Source of the DNA: Acidobacteriota bacterium
Lineage (GTDB): Bacteria; Acidobacteriota; Terriglobia; Terriglobales; Acidobacteriaceae
NCBI GenBank assembly: GCA_003225175.1
Contig: QIBA01000064.1
Location: 1 to 64,000, forward strand
Length of the DNA: 64,000 nucleotides
Direction of reading: 5' to 3'
The notes under the pieces are model-generated. The model saw nothing but the letters and a program-made list of their open reading frames with translations, had not been told where the DNA came from and did no database searches. Numbering within the stretch: position 1 is the first letter of the stretch; each line of letters begins with the position of its first letter. Of this stretch, positions 44,582 to 54,788 are shown piece by piece. A program made the position numbers and the translations under genes.

Positions 44582-45586
44582 CTACTTAATCTCGTTCACC
44601 GGCAACTGAGTCCCAAAGTCCTGCCCATTCGGCGCCACTGCACGAGCTACGATCGACGTAAACGCCTGCTTGTACTCCGGATACTGCTGCGCCAAGGCCT
44701 TAATGAAAGCCATGTTTTGCTGGAAAGTCTTTACTTGGTCGGAGATGTCGGGCAAGGAGTACTTGTAAACCAAGTTCAAACCCTGCTTTTCGTCGGGCAC
44801 AACAAAGGCTTGGACGATGTTGTAAGTCTGGCCGTTCAGGGTTAAAGGCACCGGTTGCTGTGGATTCTGCGGAATATCCTTCGGGATCGATGCCTGCTGC
44901 TCCTCATAAAGCTTTTCCAGTTGCGGCGTACTCATGAAGTTGACGGGAGCGAGGAGGTCGCTAGCCGTCAAGTAATAGAAGAAAGACACATGTTGACTGC
45001 CTTGCTTTTTGTAGTCGCGGGCCTGAACCCAGTACCAAAGCCCGTCATGGGGGCCCACTTGGCGCGCTTTTGCATAGTATCCGGCCAGCTTCCACTGGCT
45101 GCCTTCCTGCTGCAGGATGTAGGTGATCGTGAATGGCTGCTTCGATCCAGTTACGTCCTGAATCGCAACTGAGTATTTTCCGGGCGGCAATCCGGGGATC
45201 ACAAATGACGATCGCTGCAGCGAATTGAAGGTTCCACAGTAGAATTCCGCGCGCTCGTAGGCTTGAGTGCCGGGCGCGTCCAGGACCCATTCGTTGCGAA
45301 TACTTGCGTGGCCGCCGGCGATCTTGTCTTTGTTCGCCTGAACAACGTTCGCAATTCCTTGAAAATTATTGGCGATTGCAGCGATCGAATTCTGCTGCAT
45401 TGCGCCGGCGTTACCCGCTGCGGCAGCGTTGAACAGCTGTTGCACTGCCGATTCAATACCTGCACGCGCACTGGCGTCCATATCCGACGCTGTAGAGCAG
45501 CTTTCTGCTGCTTGTGCCGAGGTTACAAATGCAGCTGAAACCGATAGAAAAAGCGCGCCAAGAAATCGTAGATAAATTCGAATCAT
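44582..45586 (-). CDS. Secreted protein of unknown function
   Basis: 334 residues from the ATG at 45586, chosen because a signal peptide (LRFLGALFLSVSAAFVTSAQ) starts there and GAGAGG precedes it; a longer frame starts at 45610. The mature N-terminus is helical (residues about 40-100, Ala/Gln-rich) and the rest mixes beta strands with FVIPGLPPGKYSVAIQDVTG and KQPFTITYILQQEGSQWKLA. Two Cys in the mature part (ESCSTA, FYCGTF) may pair. I do not recognise the family. It is divergent from the next gene. Confidence 0.7.
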   Translation of the reverse strand: MIRIYLRFLGALFLSVSAAFVTSAQAAESCSTASDMDASARAGIESAVQQLFNAAAAGNAGAMQQNSIAAIANNFQGIANVVQANKDKIAGGHASIRNEWVLDAPGTQAYERAEFYCGTFNSLQRSSFVIPGLPPGKYSVAIQDVTGSKQPFTITYILQQEGSQWKLAGYYAKARQVGPHDGLWYWVQARDYKKQGSQHVSFFYYLTASDLLAPVNFMSTPQLEKLYEEQQASIPKDIPQNPQQPVPLTLNGQTYNIVQAFVVPDEKQGLNLVYKYSLPDISDQVKTFQQNMAFIKALAQQYPEYKQAFTSIVARAVAPNGQDFGTQLPVNEIK

Positions 45587-45742
45587 GTTCCTCTCAAGAG
45601 CAAAAAACACCGCTGACGGCCAGCAGCTTCTTGGATTGGTAAGATGCGAAATCCTGCAACTCGGATAGTATTCGGCGTTCTCTCATACAAGTGGCTCGAT
45701 TTGCTGGTGAGCTACCTTGTCTTTGGAGTAGCATAAACCCGC

Positions 45743-46708
45743 GTGTCCAGAAGTGCTTCCATCACCGGTTTTGGCCTGTTGCTAGTCTCTACTACGATTC
45801 TCAGCAGCCAGCAGACGCAAAGTACTGCACCGCCGGCGGGGCAGCCAGCCCAGCCTTCCTCTTCCGTCTATGGCCGAATGCGCCGCGTTGGGCCTACGCA
45901 GGCGCAACGGCAAACAACGCAAGCTCAACAGTTCCCCAGTCCGGCACAGCAGTTTCCGCCTGATCAGGCTGCTCCAGCTTCGACCGGACAACGTCCGCCA
46001 ATGAGTTTTCCTCACGCGTCTGCGCCGCCAGACCAGGCAGCGCCGCCGGCTCAAACTGCTCCGGCACAGAAACCATCTGTGCCATCGCAGCAACCAGCGG
46101 TGCTGCAGAGTCCCACGCCACAGCCCCAGCAGCCTTCGGGAGCCGAACAACAGCCGCCGAATCCTCCGCGTGTCAGCCTTATGGGAGGACTGCTTACAGT
46201 AGCGGCTGAGAATTCGACGTTAGCTGACATCCTCAAGGCGATTGAAACGGTGACTCACGCGAGTTTGGAGGGCACGCAGCCGGATGCTGAGCGGGTTTTT
46301 GGGCAGTTTGGACCTGGAGCTCCGCGGCAGGTCTTGAGTTCGATTCTGAGCGGCTCCCACTATGATTTCATCCTGGTGGGCGCGGTTGATGATCCGGGCA
46401 GCGTGGAGCGCATTATGCTCAGCCCACATGGGACTGCTCCCGTCGTTCGCGGCGGCCCAAACCAAGTTATGGCGCGCCAGAATCCCACAGCTAGCCAGGA
46501 CGAAGAGGACAACGACGTCGCCGGCCAGTCAGAGATCCAGCAACAACCACCGCCACCACCGCCAGCTCCTTCGGAGCAGGTCCAGTCTCCTTCCGGACAA
46601 CAACAGCCGCAGGTAAAGACTCCGGAACAATTGCTGCAGGAACTCCAGCGTCTCCGGCAACAGCAGCAGCAACAACAGCAGCAAGCACCCGGAACTGTTC
46701 CGCGGTAG
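45743..46708 (+). CDS. Exported Pro/Gln-rich protein with a secretin/STN-like core
   Basis: 321 residues with a GTG start. A signal-like hydrophobic stretch (ITGFGLLLVSTTI) is followed by a long Gln/Pro/Ala-rich linker (about 25-140). A folded part (about 142-230) resembles the short STN/secretin N-terminal fold: SLMGGLLTVAAENSTLADIL, then KAIETVTHASLEG and QVLSSILSGSHYDFILVG. The C-terminus is Gln/Pro low complexity ending in a run of Gln. Such cores occur in secretion or TonB-linked proteins; no partner genes sit nearby, so its role is open. Confidence 0.6.
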   Translation: MSRSASITGFGLLLVSTTILSSQQTQSTAPPAGQPAQPSSSVYGRMRRVGPTQAQRQTTQAQQFPSPAQQFPPDQAAPASTGQRPPMSFPHASAPPDQAAPPAQTAPAQKPSVPSQQPAVLQSPTPQPQQPSGAEQQPPNPPRVSLMGGLLTVAAENSTLADILKAIETVTHASLEGTQPDAERVFGQFGPGAPRQVLSSILSGSHYDFILVGAVDDPGSVERIMLSPHGTAPVVRGGPNQVMARQNPTASQDEEDNDVAGQSEIQQQPPPPPPAPSEQVQSPSGQQQPQVKTPEQLLQELQRLRQQQQQQQQQAPGTVPR

Positions 46709-46739
46709 GCCTCTCTTACAAGTGCTAAGTTCATGCCGT

Positions 46740-46767
46740 AAAAAGAAAAAGCCCCGCGGGGGAGGCT
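46740..46767 (-). terminator. Intrinsic terminator for the small membrane protein gene
   Basis: On the minus strand AAGCCTCCCCCGCGGGGCTT folds into a GC-rich hairpin and is followed by TTTCTTTTT. It ends transcription of the gene at 46805-47005. Confidence 0.6.
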
Positions 46768-46804
46768 TGATCTTTGGGGAGGTAACGTCGTTTGTAAGGA
46801 ACTT

Positions 46805-47005
46805 TTAGCTGGCAGCGTTGGCCGGAAATTCAATCACAGTGGCTGAAGCTTTGGCAGGCTTGCGGTTCATCGCCCGCAGAATCGCACTAACGGCCACATA
46901 CCCTGAATAGACGCCCAGAAACATTGCAGAAACAATCGTGGCAAAAACGATGGTGCTGAGAATAATGTCATTCACCGTGGCCGAACTCACCAATTGAGGA
47001 TTCAC
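46805..47005 (-). CDS. Small single-helix membrane protein
   Basis: 66 residues with a GTG start. One strong hydrophobic helix (about 13-43: ILSTIVFATIVSAMFLGVYS) and a short basic tail with RAMNRKPAKASATVIEFPAN. A good terminator follows, which supports a real gene. No family recognised; small proteins like this often attach to larger membrane complexes. Confidence 0.6.
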   Translation of the reverse strand: MNPQLVSSATVNDIILSTIVFATIVSAMFLGVYSGYVAVSAILRAMNRKPAKASATVIEFPANAAS

Positions 47006-47336
47006 TATCTGACCGCCTTTGGATGTCGATGCGCAGAAACCAGTTGTTCAACTCTGGCTGATCGGCACATTCTGCTACTGAACTAGGAAAATGCATCCGT
47101 CTCCGTAGTTCATGTACCCAGAGTGCGTGCCCACAACTTTTACTGTTATGCGCCAAGTAATTGAATCCAACCAGATTACGCAGGTAATGCCATAACACGA
47201 TCCTCACCAACAGCGACCGACAGCGAGAAGGCAACTCTAACCCGCGTTGACGCTGCTAGATGTTGACAACTAAGATACGGATGTAAAGTTGCGCCCATCG
47301 CTCAACGAAGTCTTCTGTAGGTCTGCACTTTTTTAA
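47006..47336. other. Divergent intergenic region before uvrA
   Basis: 331 bases. A possible uvrA promoter: TTGACA (47263-47268) and TAAAGT (47284-47289), spacer only 15. I could not make out an SOS box. No gene supported. Confidence 0.4.
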
Positions 47337-50195
47337 ATGGCAATTACCTCGATCCGGGTCCGCGGGGCTCGGCAGCACAACCTGAAAAACATTAACGTCG
47401 AGATCCCACGCAATACCCTGACTGTAATTACAGGGCTTAGCGGCTCGGGCAAGTCGTCGCTGGCGTTCGACACCATCTACGCTGAGGGCCAACGGCGATA
47501 TGTCGAAACGCTATCGGCATACGCGCGCCAGTTCCTCGATCAGATGGAGCGGCCAGAGGTTGACGCCATCGATGGACTCAGCCCATCCATCGCTATTGAG
47601 CAGAAGACTACGACCCGTAATCCGCGCTCGACAGTAGGCACAATCACTGAGATTTATGACTATTTGCGCCTGCTTTATTCTTCGGTTGGCGTACCGCATT
47701 GCCCGAAATGCGGACGCGAAATCAGCCGGCAATCGGCAGAACAGATTGTGCAGCAGGTGATGTCGCTCAAACCGGAAGAGCGCGTCATGTTACTCGCTCC
47801 GATCGTGCGTGGTCGGAAAGGCGAGTTCAAAAAGGAATTGGAGAAGCTGGCGCAGCAAGGCTACACGCGCGCGCGAATCGACGGAGAGCTACGCAGTCTT
47901 GATGGCGGCGAAGATGGACTTGACGAGATCAAGCTCGATAAGCGCAAGAACCATACCATTGAGGTTGTAGTCGATCGGCTACTAGTAAAGGCTGGAATCG
48001 AGAAGCGGCTGGAGAATTCAGTCGCAACCGCCATGAAGCTCGCCGATGGACTTGTGATTCTGGCGGTTGTCGACGGCGAAGAACGCTTGTACTCCGCCAA
48101 AATGGCTTGTCCCGAGTGCGGAATCAGCGTGCCCGCGCTAGAACCACGATCGTTCTCTTTCAACAGCATTTATGGTGCGTGTCCGGAGTGCCACGGGCTT
48201 GGCAGCAAATACGATTTCGATCCTGCGAAGCTAATCGTCGATTGGTCAAAGCCTCTGCTTGAAGGCGCACTAGGACCAGGCTCCGGCTCGACCTATCTGC
48301 AACGGCTAATTGAAATCGCCGCACAGGTCTACAAACTGGATTTAAGCATTCCGTTTGAGAAGCTGCCCGCGGAGCAGCAGAATCTGCTTCTGTATGGGCC
48401 TCCGGAGCGTGAAGCTGCGCGCAGTGGATTCCATGGGATTCTGGCATTCCTGAAGCAGAACCTGGAGGAGTCATCATCGGAAAGCTATCGCGAGTGGCTG
48501 CTGGAGTACATGTCTGCCACAACCTGTCCGGTGTGTCAGGGCAAACGCCTGCGTCAGGAGAGCCTTGCAGTGCGCGTGAATGGCATCGGCATCGCTGATT
48601 TCACGGGAATGCCGGTATCGCATGCTCTACAAGCATCGCAAAAAATCAAACTCGACCAACGCGGACAGATTGTAGCGGGACGCGTGTTGCGGGAGATCGC
48701 TGAGCGCTTGCAATTCCTGAATGCAGTTGGACTGGGATACATCTCGCTCGATCGCTCCGCGGCAACGCTATCAGGTGGAGAAGGCCAGCGCATACGTCTC
48801 GCCACTCAGATCGGCTCGAAGCTGCGCGGGGTGCTCTATGTGCTCGACGAGCCGTCGATTGGACTACATCATCGCGATAATAACCGGTTGATTGCTGCGC
48901 TGGAATCACTGCGCGACCTCGGCAATACGGTACTCGTGGTTGAACACGATGAAGAAACGATTCGTCGCGCCGACTACGTAATTGATCTTGGTCCCGGTGC
49001 CGGACGCCATGGCGGAGAACTGGTCGCACAAGGCACTCCCGAGGAGATAGAGCGCGCACCCGAATCATTAACCGGCAAATACATCTCCGGCGAAGTGAAC
49101 ATAGGTGCTCGCTTCGAACCTCGTCAGACAAATGGCAAGGCCATTACGGTTTTGGGAGCGCGCGAGAACAACCTCAAGAGCCTCGACGTGAGTTTTCCCC
49201 TCGGAGTAATGACCGTGGTCACTGGTGTGAGCGGCTCCGGGAAGTCCACGTTGGTGAATGACATTCTGTATCGCGCGCTGGCGAAGACCCTTTACCACTC
49301 ACGCGAAGAGCCCGGAGCCCATAAGGGTGTTGCGGGAATGGAGAGCATCGATAAGGTCATCCGCATCGACCAGACACCAATTGGGCGAACTCCACGATCG
49401 AATCCCGCTACGTACACCGGAGTGTTTACTCAAATTCGCGATCTCTACTCGATGCTACCGGAATCGCGCGAGCGCGGATACAAAGCGGGGCGCTTCTCGT
49501 TCAACGTGAGCGGCGGACGTTGCGAGGCCTGCCAGGGAGAAGGCCAGCGCCGCATTGAAATGAATTTCCTGCCGGACGTGTATGTCCTATGCGAGGTCTG
49601 TGGTGGGAAGCGCTACAACCACGAGACTCTTCAAGTCCGCTACAAAGGACAGTCAATAGCCGATCTTCTGGAAACATCGATAGCCGATGCCCTGCCGATT
49701 CTTGAAGACATTCCGCAAGTTCGCCAGAAGCTCCAAACGCTCGTTGATGTGGGACTTGGCTACATTCAACTCGGACAGTCCGCGGTAACGCTTTCAGGCG
49801 GCGAAGCTCAGCGCATAAAGCTGGCGCGGGAGTTGAGCAAACGCCAAACTGGACGCACTCTGTATCTGCTCGACGAGCCTACGACAGGCCTGCACTTCGA
49901 AGATGTAAAGAAACTGCTGGATGTGTTGCATCGGCTCACTGATCTGGGCAACACGATCATCATCATCGAGCACAACCTGGATGTAATCCGGAACGCCGAT
50001 TGGATCATCGACTTGGGTCCGGAGGGCGGAGAAGACGGTGGAAGACTGGTCGCTCAAGGTCCTCCGCAGCAGATAACACGCGTGAAAAAGTCATATACCG
50101 GAATCGCGTTGGCAGAGTACATGGCCCATGCGAAGTGGGCGGCCTACGGAGGTTCTTCACCACGGAGAGACAGACGCGCGGAGAACAGCACTTGA
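47337..50195 (+). CDS. uvrA: Excinuclease ABC subunit A
   Basis: 952 residues, full length. UvrA recognises bulky DNA damage with UvrB. It has two ABC ATPase halves: Walker A GLSGSGKS (33-40) and GVSGSGKS (about 629), signatures [19 protein letters not shown] and [20 protein letters not shown], and [13 protein letters not shown] and [14 protein letters not shown] Walker B regions. Zinc-finger pairs CPKC...CPEC and [14 protein letters not shown]...[10 protein letters not shown] are present. The last 10 or so residues ([13 protein letters not shown]) come from a CACCACGGAGA-type dispersed repeat that supplies the stop. Confidence 0.98.
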   Translation: MAITSIRVRGARQHNLKNINVEIPRNTLTVITGLSGSGKSSLAFDTIYAEGQRRYVETLSAYARQFLDQMERPEVDAIDGLSPSIAIEQKTTTRNPRSTVGTITEIYDYLRLLYSSVGVPHCPKCGREISRQSAEQIVQQVMSLKPEERVMLLAPIVRGRKGEFKKELEKLAQQGYTRARIDGELRSLDGGEDGLDEIKLDKRKNHTIEVVVDRLLVKAGIEKRLENSVATAMKLADGLVILAVVDGEERLYSAKMACPECGISVPALEPRSFSFNSIYGACPECHGLGSKYDFDPAKLIVDWSKPLLEGALGPGSGSTYLQRLIEIAAQVYKLDLSIPFEKLPAEQQNLLLYGPPEREAARSGFHGILAFLKQNLEESSSESYREWLLEYMSATTCPVCQGKRLRQESLAVRVNGIGIADFTGMPVSHALQASQKIKLDQRGQIVAGRVLREIAERLQFLNAVGLGYISLDRSAATLSGGEGQRIRLATQIGSKLRGVLYVLDEPSIGLHHRDNNRLIAALESLRDLGNTVLVVEHDEETIRRADYVIDLGPGAGRHGGELVAQGTPEEIERAPESLTGKYISGEVNIGARFEPRQTNGKAITVLGARENNLKSLDVSFPLGVMTVVTGVSGSGKSTLVNDILYRALAKTLYHSREEPGAHKGVAGMESIDKVIRIDQTPIGRTPRSNPATYTGVFTQIRDLYSMLPESRERGYKAGRFSFNVSGGRCEACQGEGQRRIEMNFLPDVYVLCEVCGGKRYNHETLQVRYKGQSIADLLETSIADALPILEDIPQVRQKLQTLVDVGLGYIQLGQSAVTLSGGEAQRIKLARELSKRQTGRTLYLLDEPTTGLHFEDVKKLLDVLHRLTDLGNTIIIIEHNLDVIRNADWIIDLGPEGGEDGGRLVAQGPPQQITRVKKSYTGIALAEYMAHAKWAAYGGSSPRRDRRAENST

Positions 50196-50298
50196 GGTGA
50201 ATCTTTCTGTTTCCGTAACGGCAAATGAAACCCAATTCCATGCCCGAACCCGCTCTCCTCTGGTTTTCTCCTGCCTCTGTGTCTCCGTGGTTCAAAGG
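50156..50298. repeat. CACCACGGAGA-type repeat, inverted pair
   Basis: TTCACCACGGAGAGACAGAC (from 50156) and its opposite CCTCTGTGTCTCCGTGGTTC (50273-50292). The left arm lies within the uvrA stop region. Family also at 23048 and 40328. Confidence 0.75.
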
Positions 50299-50330
50299 TT
50301 TGCTATCGTGTAGATTCAACTCAGCTCATT

Positions 50331-51149
50331 GTGCCGTTGACTCCCGATCCTTCAGTCGATCCGTCAGAGAATCCGCCGACAGAAGTTGCGCTCTCTGAAT
50401 CGGTCGAGCCTCCTCGCACTGACGAAAATCCGCCGTGGGGAATACTGGCAGTCTTACTGATCGCAATATTCAATTTCCTAGCCTTCAATCTGATCGCTGT
50501 GACTTTCTTTGTTGCGATTCACGCGATCCCGAGATTCAGGGGATTATCGCTGGAAGCATTCACACAATCTCCTCTTGCCCTAGTACCGCAGATGGTGAGT
50601 TATGTCTTGGCCGTTTTCTTTATGGTGCTAGTGGTGCAAAAGGGCACTCCTGAGTCTTTTTGGTCCGCTGTAAAGTGGAATTGGCCAAGCCGAATCGCGT
50701 TTCTGATTCTCGCCGGAGTTGGCTTGCTCGGGGTTGCTCAGCTGTGTTCGGCGCTTTTGCCTATCCCTAAGTCGCTTCCGATCGACAGGTTTTTTCGCTC
50801 CACTCATGCAGCGTGGGTTCTGGCGGTCTTTGGGATTTTCGTCGGGCCCTTCTACGAAGAGTTGCTGTTTCGCGGCTTCTTATTCCCTGCTCTTCGACGA
50901 TATTTGCCCCTTGTCGCTTCGGTCGTAATCGATGGGCTGCTGTTCGCGCTTTATCACGGGCCACAACTTGCATGGTCATGGGCACCGATGCTGCTGATCT
51001 TCGTGGTCGGCTCTGTACTCACGATTGTGCGCGCCCGCACTGGATCGCTAGGTTCTGCATTTCTGGTTCACAGTACCTACAATGCATTCGACTTCGTGCT
51101 GATCTTCGTCGCTACCGATGGATTCCGGCATATGGATAAGCTAAGGTAA
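50331..51149 (+). CDS. CPBP-family intramembrane metalloprotease
   Basis: 272 residues with a GTG start. About 35 polar N-terminal residues (rich in Pro, Glu and Ser) precede several membrane helices. The CPBP (Abi) motifs are FYEELLFRGFLFPALRRYLP (the EExxxR block) and ALYHGPQ with the downstream HSTYNAFDF, the residues that coordinate metal and catalyse intramembrane cleavage. Members process prenylated proteins or act in immunity; the role here is unknown. Confidence 0.85.
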   Translation: MPLTPDPSVDPSENPPTEVALSESVEPPRTDENPPWGILAVLLIAIFNFLAFNLIAVTFFVAIHAIPRFRGLSLEAFTQSPLALVPQMVSYVLAVFFMVLVVQKGTPESFWSAVKWNWPSRIAFLILAGVGLLGVAQLCSALLPIPKSLPIDRFFRSTHAAWVLAVFGIFVGPFYEELLFRGFLFPALRRYLPLVASVVIDGLLFALYHGPQLAWSWAPMLLIFVVGSVLTIVRARTGSLGSAFLVHSTYNAFDFVLIFVATDGFRHMDKLR

Positions 51150-51150
51150 A

Positions 51151-51276
51151 GCAGCATTCGGCACTCAGCATTCAGCCTTTCACACTTTTTCTGTGACAAT
51201 ACTTGCTTCTGACCTCATGATCGGAAAACTCTGCTCCTGCCCGGCAGTTGAGCGGCTGAATGCTGAGTGCTGAGTG
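51151..51276. repeat. CAGCATTCAGC-type inverted repeat before pyrE
   Basis: CAGCATTCGGCACTCAGCAT (from 51151) and GCTGAATGCTGAGTGCTGAG (from about 51256) are opposite-strand versions of one motif. They flank the short gap before pyrE. Confidence 0.65.
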
Positions 51277-51290
51277 CTAATGTATCTTGC

Positions 51291-51920
51291 ATGCCCAACT
51301 CACGCGAACTTCTGCTGAACATGCTCGCGCGCAAGTCGTTTCAGCTTGGAGAATTCAAGCTTTCTTCAGGTGGAACAAGCGACTATTACATCGATTGCCG
51401 CACTACGACACTGGATGCGGAGGGAATGCGCCTCACTGGCCGCGTTTTTTATGACGTGATTCAGGCCAAAAAATGGAGGCCGCGCGCTGTTGGTGGCATG
51501 ACTCTCGGCGCCGATCCTATTGTTGCCGGCGTAGCACTCCTCACAGCGCAAATTGTACAAACCCGGGCGCCAGCCCGGCCGAAACCGGTGGATGTCTCGG
51601 AGTTCCTCATTCATGGCTTCCTCGTTCGCAAGCAGGAGAAAGCGCACGGAACCGCACAACGCATAGAAGGCTTTCACGAAAAGGGCTCTCGCGTGGTGAT
51701 CGTGGACGACGTGTGTACAACCGGCTCTTCAACGATTCAGGCCATCGAAGCTGCGCGCGAGTTCGGATTCAATGTCGTCGGAGTGGCGTGTCTTGTTGAA
51801 CGCGAAGAAGCCGGCGGACGTCCGGCAGTAGAAAAGGCCGCAGCGGGAGTTGAGTTTGTCTCTATTTTCAAGGCGATAGACGTGCGAACCGCGCACATTG
51901 CGCAAAAGGCCACAGCCTGA
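51291..51920 (+). CDS. pyrE: Orotate phosphoribosyltransferase
   Basis: 209 residues from the ATG at 51291; a longer in-frame start at 51267 lies in the repeat and is rejected. PyrE joins orotate and PRPP to make OMP in pyrimidine synthesis. PRPP motif VVIVDDVCTTGSST and the flexible-loop FLVRKQEKAHGTAQRIEG are clear, with LSSGGTSDYYIDCRTTT near the start. A Pro/Ala-rich insertion (TRAPARPKPVDVSEFL) sits before the loop compared with typical family members. It precedes mtnA closely. Confidence 0.95.
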   Translation: MPNSRELLLNMLARKSFQLGEFKLSSGGTSDYYIDCRTTTLDAEGMRLTGRVFYDVIQAKKWRPRAVGGMTLGADPIVAGVALLTAQIVQTRAPARPKPVDVSEFLIHGFLVRKQEKAHGTAQRIEGFHEKGSRVVIVDDVCTTGSSTIQAIEAAREFGFNVVGVACLVEREEAGGRPAVEKAAAGVEFVSIFKAIDVRTAHIAQKATA

Positions 51921-51947
51921 AAGCCGAAACCCTTTAGAATCTGAGGC

Positions 51948-53012
51948 ATGGTTAAAACCCTCGAGTGGACCGACGCCGGCGTGCGTTTCATCGACCAAAC
52001 GCGCCTGCCTACTGAAGAGATCTACGTTACCTGTCGCACTCACGCCGAGGTTGCTACTGCGATCCGCGACATGATCGTCCGTGGTGCGCCCGCGATCGGA
52101 GTAGCCGCAGCGATGGGTGTTGCGCTCGGCATGCGCAATTCGAAAGCCCAAAGCCACAACGCGCTGCGGTCTGAGTTGGAGCAGATTTGCAAGACGCTGG
52201 CCGCAACTCGCCCGACCGCGGTGAATCTCTTTTGGGGAATTGAACGGATGCGGGACCGCTTCGAGGAGCTTGCCTCCGCTTCAATTGATGAAGTCAAGCG
52301 CGCACTCATTCAGGAAGCGCAGGAGATGCACGCGGAAGACATTGCGGCGTGCCGAGCCATGGGGCGCAATGGCGCGGTGCTCATGCCGGCTTCGGGCGGT
52401 GTGCTTACGCATTGCAATGCGGGCGCACTCGCTACTTGCGGATATGGAACCGCGCTGGGAGTGATTCGCGCCGCCGTGGAAGCGGGTAAAAAGATCCATG
52501 TCTTCGCGGACGAGACGCGTCCTTTTCTTCAAGGGTCCCGCCTGACCGCGTGGGAACTTACCAAAGACGGAATCCCTACTACGGTAATTTCCGACAACAC
52601 GGCAGGTGCCATGATGAAGCAAGGGAAGATCGACGCAGTTGTCGTCGGCGCCGATCGCATCGCCGCAAACGGAGATGTAGCAAACAAGATCGGAACTTAT
52701 ACCGTCGCTGTGCTGGCGAAGGAACACGGAATCCCATTCTATGTCGCTGCGCCATGGTCCACTATTGATCTGGCAACTCCAGATGGAGATCACATTCCAA
52801 TCGAGGAGCGCTCTGCACGCGAGGTAACGCATCTGGCTGGAAAACAGCTCACTCCAGACGGAATTCGCGTAGAGAACCCCGCGTTCGATGTAACGCCGCG
52901 CCGTTATGTCACAGCCATCATCACGGAACGAGGCATCGCAAGGGCGCCTTATGGAGAGTCCCTTCTGGCGTTGGGCCGCGAAGCCGAGCTGCAGGCTACA
53001 TTGAGTCATTGA
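51948..53012 (+). CDS. mtnA: S-methyl-5-thioribose-1-phosphate isomerase
   Basis: 354 residues. MtnA isomerises methylthioribose-1-phosphate in methionine salvage. [39 protein letters not shown] (catalytic Cys) and [19 protein letters not shown] (catalytic Asp) are diagnostic, and the length is standard. It follows pyrE by 27 bases and may share a transcript. No other salvage genes are present in this window. Confidence 0.96.
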   Translation: MVKTLEWTDAGVRFIDQTRLPTEEIYVTCRTHAEVATAIRDMIVRGAPAIGVAAAMGVALGMRNSKAQSHNALRSELEQICKTLAATRPTAVNLFWGIERMRDRFEELASASIDEVKRALIQEAQEMHAEDIAACRAMGRNGAVLMPASGGVLTHCNAGALATCGYGTALGVIRAAVEAGKKIHVFADETRPFLQGSRLTAWELTKDGIPTTVISDNTAGAMMKQGKIDAVVVGADRIAANGDVANKIGTYTVAVLAKEHGIPFYVAAPWSTIDLATPDGDHIPIEERSAREVTHLAGKQLTPDGIRVENPAFDVTPRRYVTAIITERGIARAPYGESLLALGREAELQATLSH

Positions 53013-53073
53013 GCATTCGTGCGCCAACTTGCTGTAGCACAAAGGCATCTTGACTTAGGGAGGAGCGAACACG

Positions 53074-53499
53074 ATGCCGATCTCTACGAAGCTCACGGAA
53101 CTTGCGACCAAACCCCTACCGAAGGTGATCAGCCCGGTAACGCATGCCGCTATCGACTGGAGTACTGCTGGTGCCTTTGCCATTGCCGGCACGCTGCTTT
53201 GGAAAAAGAACAAGCGTGCAGCCCTGGCTTCTTATCTGTGCGGCAACTTAATCGGAAGTCTTATTTTTCTTACTGACTGTCCAGGTGGGGTGTGGAAGAA
53301 GATCAGCTTCGAGACTCACGGCAATATTGATCCCGGAGTCTCTGCCCTGGTAGCTTCCATGCCGAATCTGCTCGGGTTCTCCGAAGAGCGCGAATCAAAA
53401 CTCTTTCAGAGTATCGGAATTGGGCTTGCTGCAGTCAGAAGCCTTACGCGATTCGACGAGGGCTCCAGCAACGAGGAAACACGTCGTCGAGCAGCGTAG
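53074..53499 (+). CDS. Small membrane-associated protein, hypothetical
   Basis: 141 residues; GGGAGGAG upstream supports the ATG. Two moderately hydrophobic segments (THAAIDWSTAGAFAIAGTLL, AALASYLCGNLIGSLIFLT) suggest membrane attachment. The C-terminal part is soluble, with ESKLFQSIGIGLAAVRSLT. Function unknown, family not recognised. A hairpin terminator follows at 53521. Confidence 0.65.
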   Translation: MPISTKLTELATKPLPKVISPVTHAAIDWSTAGAFAIAGTLLWKKNKRAALASYLCGNLIGSLIFLTDCPGGVWKKISFETHGNIDPGVSALVASMPNLLGFSEERESKLFQSIGIGLAAVRSLTRFDEGSSNEETRRRAA

Positions 53500-53520
53500 A
53501 TTTTAGCGAAAATGCTTTTT

Positions 53521-53553
53521 CAAACCCGGTCGCCTCTGGCCGGGTTTGTCGTT
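53521..53553 (+). terminator. Intrinsic terminator
   Basis: CAAACCCGG / CCGGGTTTG 9-bp stem with a 10-base loop, followed by TCGTTT, 22 bases past the preceding stop. Confidence 0.75.
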
Positions 53554-53687
53554 TATACACATGGAACATTTGCCGCCATCTCTACGTATCCATGATCGAG
53601 GGAAAGTCTTCTCGCGTGCACCGCGGCGTATTATGTGAGCCGGCTCGAATCCCGCACCAAACTGGAGCATCTAGATCTACAAAGGCT

Positions 53688-54563
53688 ATGGGAAACAATC
53701 TCAAGACGCTGGCATTGCTAACGGGCATGACACTGCTGCTGATGTTTGCCGGAGACGCGATCGGCAGATACCTGGGCACGCAGCATGGAATGGCGATAGG
53801 GCTGGCTGTTGCTGCTCTTGGTAATTTCATCAGCTATTTCTTTTCCGACAAGATTGCTCTTGCGATGTACGGGGCGCAGCCTGTAACGCGTGAAGATCTT
53901 CCTCGCGTGTACAACGTGGTCGAAAGAATGACTCAGCGAGTCGGCCTGCCCATGCCCAAGATTTACGTGATCCCGAATGAGTCGCCAAATGCTTTCGCTA
54001 CGGGTCGCAATCCGTCGCATGCTTCAGTTGCCGTGACCAAAGGCATTCTCACTTTGCTCGACGATGAGGAGCTCGAAGGCGTTCTAGCCCATGAACTGGG
54101 ACACGTTCGCAATCGGGACATTCTCATCAGCTCAGTAGCGGCGACTCTCGCAGGAGGCATCACTTTCCTGGCTCGTTCGGCGATGTGGGCCGGCATGTTC
54201 GGAGGTTACGGAGATCGCGATAACCGCGAACGCGGCGGTGGTGGATTTACCGCATTGTTGATGATCATTCTGGCGCCGATAGCAGCTTTACTGATTCAAA
54301 TGGCAGTGTCACGTTCCCGTGAATACGAAGCCGACCATACCGGAGCCCAAACAACCGGCAATCCGTATGCCTTGGCCCGTGCCCTACAGAAGCTAGACGC
54401 CTATTCCAAGAGAATGCCCATGGTGGCATCGCCTTCAACCGCACACTTGTTCATTGTGGCACCGATGATCGGCGGAGACACTTTGGCGAGCCTGTTCTCA
54501 ACGCATCCCCCGATTCCCAAGCGAATCGAGCGGCTGACCGGTCGTCCAGCTGACATGTTGTGA
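53688..54563 (+). CDS. htpX: HtpX-like membrane zinc protease
   Basis: 291 residues from the ATG at 53688; an earlier in-frame start at 53592 overlaps the terminator region and is rejected. HtpX degrades misfolded membrane proteins. Two N-terminal helices (about 7-25, 35-55), then HELGH (135-139) in GVLAHELGHVRNRDILISS, two more helices (about 150-170, 185-205), and the third zinc ligand in SREYEADHTGA. FSTHPPIPKRIERL is the typical end. Probable stress-linked quality control. Confidence 0.94.
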   Translation: MGNNLKTLALLTGMTLLLMFAGDAIGRYLGTQHGMAIGLAVAALGNFISYFFSDKIALAMYGAQPVTREDLPRVYNVVERMTQRVGLPMPKIYVIPNESPNAFATGRNPSHASVAVTKGILTLLDDEELEGVLAHELGHVRNRDILISSVAATLAGGITFLARSAMWAGMFGGYGDRDNRERGGGGFTALLMIILAPIAALLIQMAVSRSREYEADHTGAQTTGNPYALARALQKLDAYSKRMPMVASPSTAHLFIVAPMIGGDTLASLFSTHPPIPKRIERLTGRPADML

Positions 54564-54788
54564 GGGACCTACCGCCAAGACAGACTGACCACAAAAGCAT
54601 AAGAAGGAAGTTAAAGACTCAGGCGATCGCAGCGTTTTGCCCTTCATGTTCGTTCGCGTCCTTCGCGGTTCGCTTTTGTCGCTTTTCTCCTGCAAAGTCG
54701 GTTCGCGCAACCGTTCACTCACCATAGAGTTACTAACGGCTGCGAGGGCCTTCAGAAATCACAATCGGAGCGGTTACAATCACGCGAG

